Of a DNA stretch of 64,000 nucleotides, positions 10,189 to 22,554 are shown piece after piece. Each line of letters starts with the position of its first letter. The stretch's first letter is position 1. The position numbers and the translations under genes were made by a program. This DNA is from Reticulitermes lucifugus (taxonomy: Eukaryota > Arthropoda > Insecta > Blattodea > Rhinotermitidae), in NCBI GenBank assembly GCA_026260175.1, contig JAKCWW010000585.1, positions 1 to 64,000 on the forward strand. Reading direction: 5' to 3'. Below the pieces are notes generated by a model. The model worked only from the letters and a program-made list of their open reading frames with translations, searched no databases and was not told the DNA's origin.

Positions 10189-11584
10189 TCCAAAACAGTA
10201 AATCGCCGGTTTTATATCTCCTCAGTTCTATTGTGGTTTACATGGGCCCACGCTCTTCAGCAGATCGAACACAAAAGCTTTGTGTCATGTTGTTAGTATA
10301 ATACTGAAATCGTATTTTGTTAGTTGGGTGATTGATTGATTGTTTTGCTTCTATTCCAGCTCCAGATGTGGTTCAGTTGCAATTAACCGGAAAGAAAAAC
10401 AAATCAATACAAAAGTGATTACTAATTAAAAGTTTCACAACCAAATGCCACAAATATGTAGTGTGTACTAACAGTGATAACTTTGTGGCAGATTTTTCAC
10501 GTTTAAAACAACCGAGGGTTACATATTGTAGGAGGGGTATCAATTTAATATGCGCCCCGATCTGGAATATTCCAACTCCCTCTCGATGTGCCACTGTTAA
10601 ATATTCGATGCTAAAGATTCTCAGAATTTTAAGACAGCATCGTAACCCGCTGCGCACAGTGGCTGCTATACCTAGGTCTAGTGCTTACTTTAACAGTAAA
10701 TAAGGGTTTTTGTGACATATTGAATTTATGTATTTCGTATGATTCTCACAGTTAGGTCCAATTATTTGCCTTAACAGTATAAACAGATTAGTATTTTTCA
10801 CGGAGACAGAGACTGTGCCCTCTGTGGGGTAGAAGGTGAGTTTTTATGTTTGATTTAGATTTATATATTGCCTCAAAGCGTTGAATTACCTAACTCTAAA
10901 ACAAAGAGACGTTTTATTACGCGTCATTCTTTTAGACTGCCCCTCACTAAACACGAGGGTACTTTTAGAAACTAAGAAATCGAGCTGTCCATACCCGGAG
11001 AATTGTAAGACTCCAAGAGTTCCATTGAGGAGAACTCCGCGCGGCTAACAAATACCGAGTAAGGTGTTTTCTCGATGTATCTTTGTATCTACAAAAGAAT
11101 TTTGGAATTTCGTCTTATATGGGCAGCTACCTCGTCTTTTTAAATCCCCACCTGCTAACTACACATGAACGTATTCTTATTGTACACGGCACTGCATAAA
11201 ACATAAGTTCAAAGAGCATGGGTAAATACCTAATTATTATTTAATTCAGATGCATTGTAATGTGTCATCCCAACACGTTATTGGAAGAAAATGAGTCACG
11301 AAAATTCACAGAGATTATAAACATTAACGGACACAATTCGAAAGGGGTCTTTCTGTATAGAATTCTGAAGTGACTTTACATAGCAAACGCATACACCTGA
11401 CAATACGCATTAAATTCTTGCTAGTTATATTTTCGACCAATATTTTATGGTTTATTGAATAATGATGTTGGTAGAAAGATAATGAATAATGAATCGAAAA
11501 GAACGTAGAATGAAGTGCTCGTATTCGAATGTAATATTTTCTTCCATAGTTCGCATGGAGAAACACATAAATTACGAGAAGTAA
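10189..11584. other. No gene recognised
   Basis: Includes overlapping 80-94 codon frames on opposite strands at 10373-10703 and a minus-strand 80-codon frame at 11324-11566. None has a recognisable domain. A GATT run (about 10331-10343) is the only simple repeat. Confidence 0.55.
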
Positions 11585-11670
11585 CAGTCAGGGTGGTCGG
11601 ATAGGATTCGAACCGGATACCTCCCCTATACAAGTCAGAACAATTACCACTTGCACCAGCTTGCTCGGTT
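11585..11670 (-). mobile_element. Divergent tRNA-derived SINE head
   Basis: On the minus strand the order is CCGAGCAAGCTGGTGCAAGT, an A-box-like TGGTGCAAGTGG (11647-11658) and a perfect B box, GGTTCGAATCC (11604-11614), followed by CCGACCACCCTGACTG. The layout resembles a SINE that is abundant in orthopteroid insects, in which the tRNA head runs into a CCATCCTGATTT-like body. That identification is from memory. The body fades downstream, and no tail or target duplication is visible. Confidence 0.6.
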
Positions 11671-13747
11671 ACTGATCTTATTACCCACTTCTCGCTTTGC
11701 TGTTAGTCCAATAATGAACAATAAATAATAGTTTATAACAATTACGCACCGTACAGTATAGGCTGCGTTGTCTCTGTAACAAGCCACTATGAAATGTTCA
11801 TCTTAACCATAATATTTGAGGCATTAATTGTGTCATTTTTACTGAAGATTCGTAAATTTATTAGACTAGATAATCCTGGTTTTATGTTAATTTAGTTCAC
11901 AATATAAAGGTAATTTGCAGAAGTACCCTGAAATATTTTTCTGGAAACTTTAGTGTTGTATGAGGATACAGGTAAGCAGTTGAAGGGAATTGACTAGTCT
12001 GCGACAGGTATCGTTTCTTCTGTGTCAGAGGTCTTAGACTGTATCCGGGATAATCTGGATTTCACGGAGGTGGAAACGAAGTAGGGTAAACTTTTGTAAG
12101 ATTTCTGTAGGAAGTAGCAAATTCTCTCAAGTTAACTTGATACTGTTACAGATTTAAGTAGGAAGCAGGAGATGTAATACCGCTTATCAGACAAACCCGG
12201 AATTTCAGGACTGTTTTAATTATCAGAAAGGAGTTGCACGAATAAAATCCGTCTTTTCATAAAATTCTCTATATATACTACAACACAATGCAGAATACAG
12301 TAAATTTTGTTGGTGTGATAAATTGACTGTTTTGTTCAAGACAGCGCGGCGTGAACAATTTTAAAGTAAAACAATGCAGAATATTTTGCTATAATATCTG
12401 TACATTTTTATCTGTAAAAATTAATTTTCTCGCTCAGAGAAAATATCTGTAAAACATTTTGCATACACGGTTTGACAAAGCAGTACTACCTCTTGTTTCT
12501 TTCGTGAGGTACCCGGTTTGAATCTGGCTATACTTAATACAGGGGATTTCATCCCCTTCCTGAATGTACATAGACAAAATACTGCTGTAATGCACAGGTC
12601 ATGTTATATTCCGTAAAAATCCTTTTCTGCTCCAACTCAGGATTATCTTCCAATCTAATCCGACGCTAAAAGGCTGTTCAGTTGAACGAGAGTAGTTAAA
12701 ATGAGCTCAGCCTTAATAAACGATTGACATTCTTTTCAAATGCGTATTTCATTCAAATCTTCTCATCTCACGATCACGTTCCTTATTTATTGGACGTTTC
12801 AACTCTCTTCATTTGATACAGCTCCTTTAAATAAACTCAGTGGAATAAACCAATTTTTATTCTTTTTTTTTCTTTATTTCTTTATTTTACTCTTCTCAGT
12901 ATTTTACATATCTCACATTTAAGTCTACTTTCGCATCTCCAATTAAACCCTCTAAGGTTAATTTCCATGTACTGGATAAAATAATGCCGAAATTTAAAAA
13001 CAAAGTCCTATTGATGTCTGTCCGCACAAGGAATAAATCTGTAAAACCAATACTTATTTTTGTTACCGAACTTTCCCTTTATTTTCAAATAGAATGTTAT
13101 ATATATGAGTTACAAAAGAGTTCTGTAGACCTCGTTGGACAACCCTGACTTCCATGATAGCACATCTTACGAATACGAGTCAGACGTGACATTACTGCCG
13201 TATTGCGTCATTTTGCATATATACTATTTCTTCATCGTCTCAAACGGGCCCTATATCATATGAAGGGATGTGCTTCGTGTGCCTGCCTGTAAGCCTCTCT
13301 TGCACATGAACTTTGTAATTTCCTGGGTACGAAACACTCTACAGACGATGGAATGGATTCTGTTGTAAGTTTGTTATAAAGAAGATGGATCGCGTGGAAT
13401 TGGATTGTAGCAGGTGAAGTCAATTACAAGTGGGTAACCATAGAGATTTTGCCGCTGACCGTCAGTTCAATCTGTCAGAGAGAACCCGACGACTGTTCTC
13501 TCAAGTTCTCGGAGCTTCATCTGCTGTGACAAAACCCGGTCCGACGCCCGAGTTTAAATCCATATATTTCACTCGCCTTCTGTCTTTGCAATCCTGTCGA
13601 CAATTGTGAAAAGTATTAAGCTCGCAGGGTGAAATTTGGCACGGAAAAAATGACGGGTATATTAGTGTATTGTGACAGGCATGAAGTAAAAAAGGGGTGG
13701 AAAAAATTACACTATATCATGGAACTTTAAATATGCACTTATTGCCT
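11671..13747. other. No gene recognised
   Basis: Low-complexity A/T stretches, a small hairpin with 8-bp arms (ATTTTCTC/GAGAAAAT, near 12424-12444) and a T-rich patch around 12855-12885. No coding signal. Confidence 0.55.
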
Positions 13748-14058
13748 AATACTGTAGAAGAGGCCGTACCATGGCTCAGGCAGTTAGTGGCCGTACCATG
13801 GCTCAGGCAGTTAGTCGCTGGCCTCTCACTGCGGAGTCACGGGTTCGATTCCGGATCGGTCCATGTGGGATTTGTGGTGGACAAAGTGGCACTGGGACAG
13901 GCTTTTCTCCGAGTATTTCGGTTTTCCTCTGTCAATTTCATTCCAACGGTGCTCCATTAAAAGGGAAAAACAGAAAAAAAATCATCTTGATCTTCCTCTT
14001 AGGGTTGTACAATAATCATCTGCTACGGGGCGCCCTCCAATAAAAAAATACTTTGGAA
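13748..14058 (+). mobile_element. tRNA-derived SINE, family S2, copy 1 (duplicated A box)
   Basis: The body is about 13761-14046. Two A-box matches, TGGCTCAGGCAG, lie at 13772-13783 and 13799-13810, and one B box, GGTTCGATTCC, at 13842-13852. The body continues with GGGATTTGTGGTGGACAAAG and the stretch ending GGTGCTCCATTAA, shared with the copies at 19120 and 34897. About 30 bp near the 3' end that copy 2 has are missing. A seven-A tail ends it. An imperfect duplication beginning AATACT (13748-13760 and 14046-14058, about 10 of 13 matching) suggests an older insertion than the S1 copies. Confidence 0.85.
13762..13815 (+). repeat. 27-bp tandem duplication of the SINE A-box region
   Basis: The unit beginning GGCCGTACCATGGCTCAGGC occurs twice head to tail (13762-13788 and 13789-13815) with no difference. 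The other two S2 copies here have a single unit. Confidence 0.95.
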
Positions 14059-14407
14059 TAAATGTTTTGTTCAAAAACACAATTATTTAAGTGTTTATTG
14101 TGTTTTATACATCAATTAGCAACTCTTATATAAATCGAGTGCCATTTCATTGGCAAAACTGACAAATATCGATAAAACAAAAAACTGATAATCAACAGAA
14201 ACATAGGTACGAACGACCACTTAAATCTAACAAAGGAATCAGTAATCTAGCAATAATTAGAGTAATTATGAATAATGAGTAATATAAAAGGTGTCGAAAA
14301 GGTCCAGACCGGCTATGGGGGCTCACCAAGCCTCATAGTGATTTTTACCCCAAGGAGAAATCATCCGAGGCGTGAAACTAAACATTTACTTCCGTCTATA
14401 GCCGAAG
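14059..14407. other. No gene recognised
   Basis: Separates a SINE from a LINE fragment. The stretch around 14305-14400 may be more of the LINE 3' end, but I could not align it by eye. Confidence 0.5.
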
Positions 14408-14476
14408 TTAAGAATGAACCAGATCAGTCCAATCCACATCCTCCCAACTGATTTCTTTAAGGTCAAATTTAATATT
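14408..14476 (-). pseudogene. LINE fragment: C-terminal peptide block
   Basis: The minus strand reads NIKFDLKEISWEDVDWTDL and then decays to a stop (14408-14410). It matches the [20 protein letters not shown] block of the LINE end at 62190-62645 in spacing and in key residues (NIK, W-E, VDW). It is a small remnant with nothing recognisable upstream, and reads as a much older copy of the same or a related LINE. Confidence 0.6.
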
Positions 14477-15989
14477 ATTATTTAGGGACATAATAGCGAT
14501 TTATTGCGGGAAAATACGGAACAGAAATATACTGTGTTAAAAACTCGAAGTTCTTAGTGTTAAACATGGCTGTGCGTACATTGACCACTATGATGTAGAG
14601 GGTTTAACACGCGATTACTGATACGTTCACTGATATCGAAATGAGAAATAAAAATATCTGTCAGTATAATTTCAAGAATTCGCCTGTTCATGGGAATAAA
14701 GGTGACTCCCGAAAAGCCATTCGAATTAATCTTTATGGAAAAATTACAGCATAATTCCAGTTTATTTATTTATTTATTTTCACAAACCTTATAGAATCAT
14801 TATTTCCGTTCGCCATCTGAGGAGTTCAGAATGTTCAGCTTCTTGAATAGAAACGCCATCTGTTCATCTCCACTTCGAGCTTGATTATGTGTGCATTACT
14901 TTTTTGTGTGCTTCACTGTACATGTAGAATTAATTTTGTATGCAAGGTGTTTTACCACTTACGTGAGTAAAGATCTGGGTAATCTCATGAATAAAGGAGG
15001 CTTGGTCTTGCCGGTTTACGGTGAAGAAGAGGGTAAATTAGAGGCTGTTTTGCGCTATGAGTTTATGTAGCCCACCTCGTAATGTTTGTCATGTAATTAT
15101 CTACGAAGTTAACACTTTTGTCTCCATGTTTTTTACCTGTTGTTTTGTAGGAAAATGAACGGGCAGTAATTCTAGACCCGTGATTGCGTATGTTGAGGAA
15201 ATACGTGGGCTTATAAAGAGACACATTCGGCTGGCATTGCTGATTTGCTAGTTGACAAGGAAACGCGAGTTTGGACATCGGAGTGGTGGGATGGGGCACC
15301 ATGTGTCTTCAAGTTTCTCATTTAATCCTGACCGTCCTAAGATCAATGTATGCAAATGTCGGGATTGGCTCGTAGCTGCCACTGGCTGGTTCACAAGAGC
15401 CTAATGCAGGACGTTTCAAATGTAGTTAGGAAACGGTTTATTCAGACGTAATTGTAGCAGACGTTTTTAGCTACTCGAATGTCAGAAGATATCTGAACAA
15501 GGATATTACACTGCACGAAAAATTCTCATCACCTGCTCAAGACAGATGACTGGAATCGCAAGTACTGTTTTTGTAAACCGTGTGTCTTTTTAAGGCGTGC
15601 AGTGTTAAGTGCTCATTAAAATTATCTTTTATTTATATGTCGGGTATTTATTCATCATATCTTTCTCCTATTGGATAAACATGTGTATGAGTATTTTGCA
15701 GAGTGTCAGATTAAATTATATATTTCAAATTGTCAAATGTAAGTATTTTCTTCTATTTCAGGAGTTCCAGGATTTTTACGCTGGCGTACCGTTAAATGTA
15801 ACAGTCTCAATGTACCACCAATAATTTGTATTGAAATAAAAATGCTGAATTGGGAAAGATTGGCTGACAGTGGGAATGAGTTATATAATGTTGTCAGCAG
15901 CGCTGCATATTAGCAAATATAAGAGGATTGTTTTATTTATTTTTTAACATTTTTATTCATGTTATATTTTGATTTTTTATCAAGACCTC
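14477..15989. other. No gene recognised; (TTTA)n at 14759-14780
   Basis: One short tetranucleotide run. The 79-codon minus-strand frame at 15063-15302 and the 71-codon plus-strand frame at 15609-15824 have no domain. Confidence 0.55.
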
Positions 15990-16052
15990 GTACCAGTAAA
16001 CAATGGTTGGTGTGCCAGTAATGGTGCGTGTACCACAGTTTGAGAAACCATG
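15990..16052 (-). mobile_element. hAT-like transposon terminus (single end)
   Basis: Read on the minus strand from 16052 inward, the sequence starts CATGGTTTCTCAAACTGTGG and continues with GTACACGCACC. This is close to the CAGTGGTTCTCAAAC-type ends of Buster/Charlie-like hAT elements. The opposite end and the 8-bp target duplication were not found, so this is either a decayed element or a chance match. Confidence 0.4.
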
Positions 16053-17530
16053 AAAAACCGGCTATGTTTCATTTTCCTGTCTTTTTTCTTTTTTATGTAC
16101 TTATCCTCTTTTATTTTACTTTCCTTCCCTTTTCCATTGTTCCCGTTTCCTTCCCTTCTTTTGAATAATCTGTTTCTGTTAGTTTGGTAATGGTAAAACT
16201 GAATGAACTGTGTGAAGTACCATTAAATATTCGCTGAATCGACATGATGTAGCTCTAAATGAATACAAAATAAATCCCTACATTTTGATGTATTAAAGAA
16301 CTACAGTTGTTGACGAAAGTTAAATTACAGCCTTATCCTTCATAACCAGCACATTTCAGTTGTGTGGAATAAGATGAAAAATTTATCTCTTGCCCATCTT
16401 ATTTGAAAATTCAGGAGCAGGTCTGTTGTAATTAAAATTTATACTTATTCCTTGATACAGCAGCAATTTCCAATCCTCCTGCGAACAACTCAAAAGCCTC
16501 TTATTTCGAAATGAAGAGAGACGCCGTCATTTCATCTACTCTATTTTAATAACTAACGCAAACAAAGATATATTCAAGTCCCTGTATTGGTTAGCCTGCT
16601 TCATTTACACTTTCATAATGTACAAGAGGCAAAGACGCCAGCTATCTGACGTCACGATTTAATGCAAGAGTTAAATTTCATTAAGGTTTCTAGTTTTTGA
16701 CGGTCCCCTTTCAAATATGTTCTCAGAGAGACGCTCTTGTTGTTTCAGAAGGATGGGCATATGAATCAGTCTTAATGTAAATCCTTGGACTCAAACATTT
16801 TCCGTTCCCTTTATGCTGAGACCTGGCGTAAAGGACCATATGTACCACATTATGTCACTTGACTACGAGTATATACTTTTGTGCAATATTAGTTAACGTT
16901 GAAGGTGCAGCAAATGCTTTATTCTCACGTCTTTGACTGTACTCGTTTGTTCAGTTAGCCTACATATTTAAAACAATTTTTAGTTACATAGTCCTATAAG
17001 GGTTTGGTGGTGGATAAATGTGAATAACGAAATTGAAAGGATCTGTAAGGAAGTAGCACTGGCCTTTTAAGGATATCGCTACGTGTTCTGGAGTGCACAC
17101 TATTTCTAAGCAACACAACAGCCAAGGGCAGATGGCAGAGTGTGAATATGTGTAAGAAGCAGGAATTCTGATTAATGAATTATGATATTAGGTGGGCCTA
17201 TATGACAGGCCATTTGTTGTTCTTTGTTTGATAGTTTACGGTCTAAAGAGAAACAAAGTAAGATTTTAAGTAAATGGGCAACTTATTGAATAAACCACGA
17301 ATACGCTTTTACTTTGAAATCAACCGGTGAGACTCTAAGGGATTTACATGTGTAAAAGATTGTGCATTTAGAAATCTGTTATTGGAACTGAATGAAAGGC
17401 AAGATATTCACAGACGTTTTATGCATTTACTCTGTTCAATGAACTTTCATCTCACTGATTGCTTCAGAAGGGGTAGGTTTCTGTATGGATCTGAATAAAT
17501 ACACAGTCTTAAATTATAAATTATTATCAG
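16053..17530. other. No gene recognised
   Basis: A pyrimidine-rich stretch at about 16075-16165 is the only compositional oddity. Nothing else was found. Confidence 0.55.
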
Positions 17531-17556
17531 TAATAATAATAATAATAATAATAATA
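17531..17556. repeat. (TAA)n microsatellite
   Basis: Uninterrupted TAA units, about 8.5 copies. Confidence 0.95.
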
Positions 17557-19119
17557 GTAAACCACAAACAAGATAACGCAAACTGTGTTTTTGTGATTCA
17601 GCCTACTAAGATTCTTGCTTTATTTAACCGTGCTTTCTTAACAGTCATAATTTGAAGAGTTACTGCTGTTGGAAGGAATGTGAAGGACTCAGTGCGGCCT
17701 GTTGTAAGTTGATATATGGGAACTTTTCTGGGAAAATGAGGGATATCACGAAAAACGTAATCAGGGAAAGCGCAAGACCACATTGTTCAGAGCAGAGCAA
17801 ATAATGAAGTAGCAGTATCAGTGGAAACTGTTGCAAATGAAAATATAAATGAGATCTACTTTGTAAATTGTGCGGAAATTTTCAAGACATTTCAAGATAC
17901 TGGTCCTGTATTTGACTTCAGATAGGCAGATTGATACTGATCATACATAATTCAGTTAATTATTTTAAAGGAATAAACACTGGGTTCCTTGTCCGTGAAG
18001 CACACCTTCCATAAACTTTGTTTAATATTAAGGTAAGCAGAAAGAGAGTAAGACAAAATTATTCTATTAAAATCAGATAGGAAATAATCAGAATTACCGA
18101 AGTTATTAATCGTTGCCTAGTATTTAAAATGTGGCTAGTAAACACGACATATTTGAAAGTTATATAACAATATTCTCCAATTACTCGTAAAACCTTCCTT
18201 ATAATATTTTCATCAAATAACATCATGCCATATATAAAATGCGCATTAAAGAAAATACATACGTAGGAGCTATAGAAAGTGTCATGATAAACACGTATGC
18301 AGAATTCAAGGGAGCGCGGAACGTGAACTAGCACGTGTATATATGTGATCCAGATGATGGAGAGACGCAGGAAGGCTACATGTAGGTGGAGATTAGCAGT
18401 TTAACTTCTGAACTTCTGTACGATCTCGAAAGCATCTAGATCTTATGGTTGGAAAAGTGAGAGTGCTAGGTGTGTTTATGATTATATTTTACTGCTGAAC
18501 CAGAAAGAAGAAAGCGTTTAGCCCTAACATTTTGTCTAGTTTACATACTGTCCACAGATGGAGCTCTTACCTCAGACACTTTGCCCGTACTAACCACAAA
18601 CAACACGTTTCTGCCATAAGTACTATAGATGTCTTCAAAGTTGGTGAGCCTCGGCCAAACCAGAAACTGCAGATGTAAACAAACTGTCCTTGCACATAGG
18701 TTGTCCTGCCCTCCTGCGTGACGTCAACATGTGCCCAATCGGAGAATTAGCGAAAGAGAAAAAGCGATGCGGAATGAGTGCGGTGTGTTCCTATCCATAT
18801 ACCGTACCAGTAGTTCAGCAGGCAAGTTAGTGGTGCATCTCTCTCGTTAATGTACGCAGCATGAAGGCCGTAACACAAGCGTATACCCCGTAACGTGCGG
18901 TGTACGTTCTTTACATATACGTACATTTCGATTGCAACGCTGTAGATTTTCGGGGTCTACGAGTTTTAAGACGTCAGGTGTTTCGGTTGCAACGTAGCCT
19001 CTTAAGGTACGTGTTACTTTTATGCATTTAAATTCTGTGATACAAACTCAGACCAGCAGCCACATACAAAAGCCATGTAACTCAGCATTAACTTAGTAGT
19101 TAATGCAAACCGTGAGGCA
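17557..19119. other. No gene recognised; a CpG-richer patch near 18700-19010
   Basis: The last 300 bp hold more CG dinucleotides than their surroundings, and the string TTTCGNTTGCAACG occurs twice (near 18927 and 18981). This could be promoter-like or an old repeat. No frame or TATA/Inr arrangement supports a gene. Confidence 0.35.
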
Positions 19120-19399
19120 GGCCATTCCATGGCTCAGGCGGTTAGTCGCGGGCCTCTCACCGCGAAAGCCTGGGTTCGATCCCGGGTCAGTCCATGTGGG
19201 ATTTGTGGTGGACAAAGTGGCACTGGGACAGGTTTTCCCCCGAGTGCTTCGGTTTTCCCCTGTCAATTTCATTCCACTGGTGCTCCATTAACAAGGAAAA
19301 ACGAAAAAAAACTGATCATCTTCATCACAGGGTTGCACAATAAGCCTCAAGCCTGCGGTGCGTCCGTAGCATCTGCTGCGGGGCCCTTCACAAAAAAAA
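19120..19399 (+). mobile_element. tRNA-derived SINE, family S2, copy 2 (most complete)
   Basis: A box TGGCTCAGGCGG (19130-19141, full consensus match) and B box GGTTCGATCCC (19173-19183). The body runs through GGACAAAGTGGCACTGGGAC to a 3' segment, GCATCTGCTGCGGGGCCC, and ends in an eight-A tail before AT. A weak duplication (GTGAGGCA on the left, GTGGGGCA on the right) may be the target site. It is the best reference in the window for the S2 family. Frames across it are repeat-derived. Confidence 0.88.
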
Positions 19400-19526
19400 T
19401 AGAGTGGGGCACAAATAATATAGCAAATATTTATATTTTGTACAACCAAACAAACTTCTTGCTAGGATTTCGACAGTCGCTCAGTTAGCGAAGGAATTCT
19501 TCATCTATTTAGAGTCTGTATTTTCG

Positions 19527-20046
19527 TTAAGGGAATTCACAAGATCTTGTCACTGAAGCCTCTCTAAGTCGGCTGAATCCAATCCACAGTTTCGCAAGTT
19601 TTAATATTATTCTTTCGTATGTTATTAGAACTCCGAAATAGTCCCTTTCTTTCAGGTTTTTGTAAACAATTTTGTAAATATCCGTTTTTAAACCCATCAT
19701 CTTTGAATCGATTAGGATAATGTGAAACTCGGTTGAGGCATTCTTCTCAAATCTCGCATAACGCCTTTTGTTGTGAGTCCTCAGGAGTTTTTTCTGAGAC
19801 ACCTTAGTTCTTATTCTGTTTGTCACAGTGTTTTCAATAAGGCGAGTGAGAGAGAAAGTCTTCGTTATGATGTTACATTTTCGTAAACATTCGAGCACGT
19901 ATACCACACCGCCCGACACGATACACTTCATACGCTTTATCTGGGCGAGATCTCTTCGGTTCACGTAAGATCGAGACAGATGTTTGTACACATACTCCAT
20001 ACAGAATATAAACAACTGTGAACCTGTACCTGAAACGGCTCACGTT
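19527..20046 (-). other. Longest unexplained open frame (about 170 codons)
   Basis: The minus-strand frame is free of stops from about 20046 to the stop at 19527. The first ATG gives a peptide beginning MEYVYKHLSRSYVNRRDLAQ, about 157 residues. It is rich in lysine, arginine, isoleucine and tyrosine, with no signal peptide, membrane segment or motif that I recognise. In A+T-rich DNA a frame this long is uncommon by chance, but one or so in 64 kb is not alarming. I saw no splice or promoter context. It could be a relic of a transposon gene, an exon or noise. Confidence 0.15.
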
Positions 20047-22399
20047 TAATATCACGACATTTTAATTTTATGCTCCTCAACTTTATGTATTTTAGTCTTT
20101 TAATATTTTAACATTTTAATCACTCCATTAAGGGCGATACAGTACCTAGATTAGCGGGTTGGGGTTGTACTCCTTTGTTCTAAATAACTCCCTTATGATG
20201 GCACCCCGCTGCCGAAGCTTGTAGGAGTTTTGTACTTGTTTTGAATTGTATTTTATGAAGTGTGTATGTTGGTTCATGTATTAATTGTTCTAATTTCATA
20301 TTTATTTATTTGCTGCACGAGCTGCTAATATTAATAACATTTCACCACTGTCTTATATCTATCATTGTTTTGATGCATATTCTTAACCAGTGACAGTTGT
20401 ACCGTCAGATTCAAAATGGCGCTGGTGGTATGGTGGTATGTGTGTTGCCTTGCTGATGTTTCGTGCCGAGAGGTCGCGTGCTTGTCAACCTCGACAAACA
20501 ATACGTTTCATGAGCTCAGCTGAACATATTATGCTGCTGAGGTCAAAGTGTGGTGGTATCGATTTTTCATTGTGTGCAAAATGAAAATTATATTGAGTAG
20601 ACTAATTTTACAGCTTAGCTGCAGTTATTAGAACGTCCGTTTCAAAATTACGTTGTTGTGAATGTTGATATTCTTCTTAATAAGGCTGTCTGATATGAAC
20701 ACTAATGAGAGTTCTCGGCAACGAAGAGGTGTGGCCGGTAGTTCAGTAGACAACTCAGTTCATCATTTTCATACATGCGCAGGTAATATGCGTATATATA
20801 ACGCGTCACGCAACATTTTGACTGCACATTCAGAAAGCAAAAATTATTAAAGCGGAGAGGACACTATCTGTTCTTAAAATGTTCACAGTTACTTCCATAT
20901 AACTTTTCATACCATTTAAAAAATACGATGAAAATTTGTTGACCATCATAATTGCTCTAAAAAAAGTAACAGACATTTTTGGACGTCATCTTCTTAATAT
21001 GTTCAATCTTTCAAATATCTACAATGACTACTCTGATGGATTGAGTTGTCGTTTGTACTTATTAGTCATATACATTTATGCACCGAAAGGCAGTTTAATA
21101 CTAGTAATAATAATACTGCTAGTAGAAGCGCCACCTCATGCCTCTGGCTCTTGAACATATTGTCTGAAATTATAAATATCTTCTCATGCTTTGAAAAAGT
21201 CTCCTCACACTTTAATCGTATTATAAATCGTGGTCAAAAGCTACTGACCTACCAGAGTTCTAAACATTTAAATGCCTTCGAACTAGTTCTCTTATGGGCT
21301 ATTTGATACGCTGAAAGAAACGGAGTCCGACTCATAAAATCGTTCTCATTCAGCACACAGCCTTCAATTTAAAGTGGTCCAGTTGCCAGACCACTTGGAT
21401 GCCTATCTACGAATATGGTTAGGAGAGAAACTTTGCAATCAAAATAAGTAGCAAACAGGAGTAAAATAAAAATTATCATACATATAGAAGGTGATTGTTT
21501 AATCGATGTCTATTAGTGTGACGACGTGGACTTGTAAAGACCAGAATTCCGTGGACCAGGTTCGTTCTTGAGAAACTGATAGGTGTTTACTTGGTAACGA
21601 AGTTATATTTATTTATGGAAGCCAAAATGTATTTAGTGTTTACAAGAACCCCCCTTTTGTCTGTATCCAAATTCAATCGAATGAAGCCCATGTCCTCCCA
21701 CTGTCAATTAAGACCCACTTTAAAATTACACATTTATCTTTGTCTAGATGTCATGTTACGTCTGCTGTTCAGGTTTCTTGTCGAAGTATTTCATGCAACT
21801 TTTATCTCCCCAGTGCGTGCTACATAACCGGTGCCTCTTATTCTACTGAAGTGGATCACGTTAATAATTTTTGTTGAAAAGAAAAATTGTGAAAGCCAAC
21901 ATTATATAATAGGAGCGTGCATATGAAATATTTTAATATCAAAACGTTTTACGCAGCTTTGTTATGAGTTTAAGGAATAGAATGAATATTTTTATAATAT
22001 TTTGTCTGCTCGGTTAAGAGTTTTGTGGCTGTTGCAATATATATTCATAAATCAAGAGCCAAAACTGTCCGTCACATAAGTCAGACAGTGACTACCTAAA
22101 CAGAAGTCTCCTTTGGAAGCATTAACCTGAAAATTTCACGATTTCTTGTAACACAACACACGTGCTCCGCGTTTCCAGATTATTTGTATTGAACTGCACT
22201 CCACAGCTTCGTGACATTACACGCGCTATCATCTTGATAAGGCTTTTACATGTGCGTAAATTGCGGACGATCATTCTGCTACAGTTTTGCGGATTGGGAA
22301 GAGAAAGCTTATGAAAGAAAAGCATCATTTCATGATTTCAGGTTTTCACAGCGCCGTTGATTAAGGCTAGAATGTTCTGAGATATGCGGGCTTGTTGTT
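20047..22399. other. No gene recognised
   Basis: Several 60-86 codon frames without domains. An A-box-like TAGTTCAGTAGAC near 20736 resembles that at 303 but lacks a B box. Confidence 0.55.
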
Positions 22400-22531
22400 T
22401 GTTGATTAGTGACCGACGCTGTTTCTGGTACCTTGATGACTTCATCTTCAGGTAGTCCCAGATAGCCTTTTTGGAATACCCTGAAGATTCAGAGAGGAAT
22501 ATTTTATGAAGCGTCGATTAACTAATTAACG
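22400..22531. mobile_element. Foldback element, Penelope-like
   Basis: Imperfect inverted arms: left about 22400-22452, right about 22475-22531. Both contain a GATTAGT/TTAATTAGTTAA block, a GACGC block and an ATCTTCAGG block in the same order from the outside in. Each carries the core CTGAAGA (minus 22445-22451, plus 22481-22487). On the right arm GAAGCGTC follows at 22508-22515. The arms are clearly diverged. Confidence 0.45.
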
Positions 22532-22554
22532 ACGAAAGGCGTCATGTCGTAGAA

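Noticed and set aside
19173-19183. Working tRNA genes at B-box sites
   Set aside because: None of the tRNA-like heads has a full acceptor stem or cloverleaf; all continue into SINE bodies or decay.
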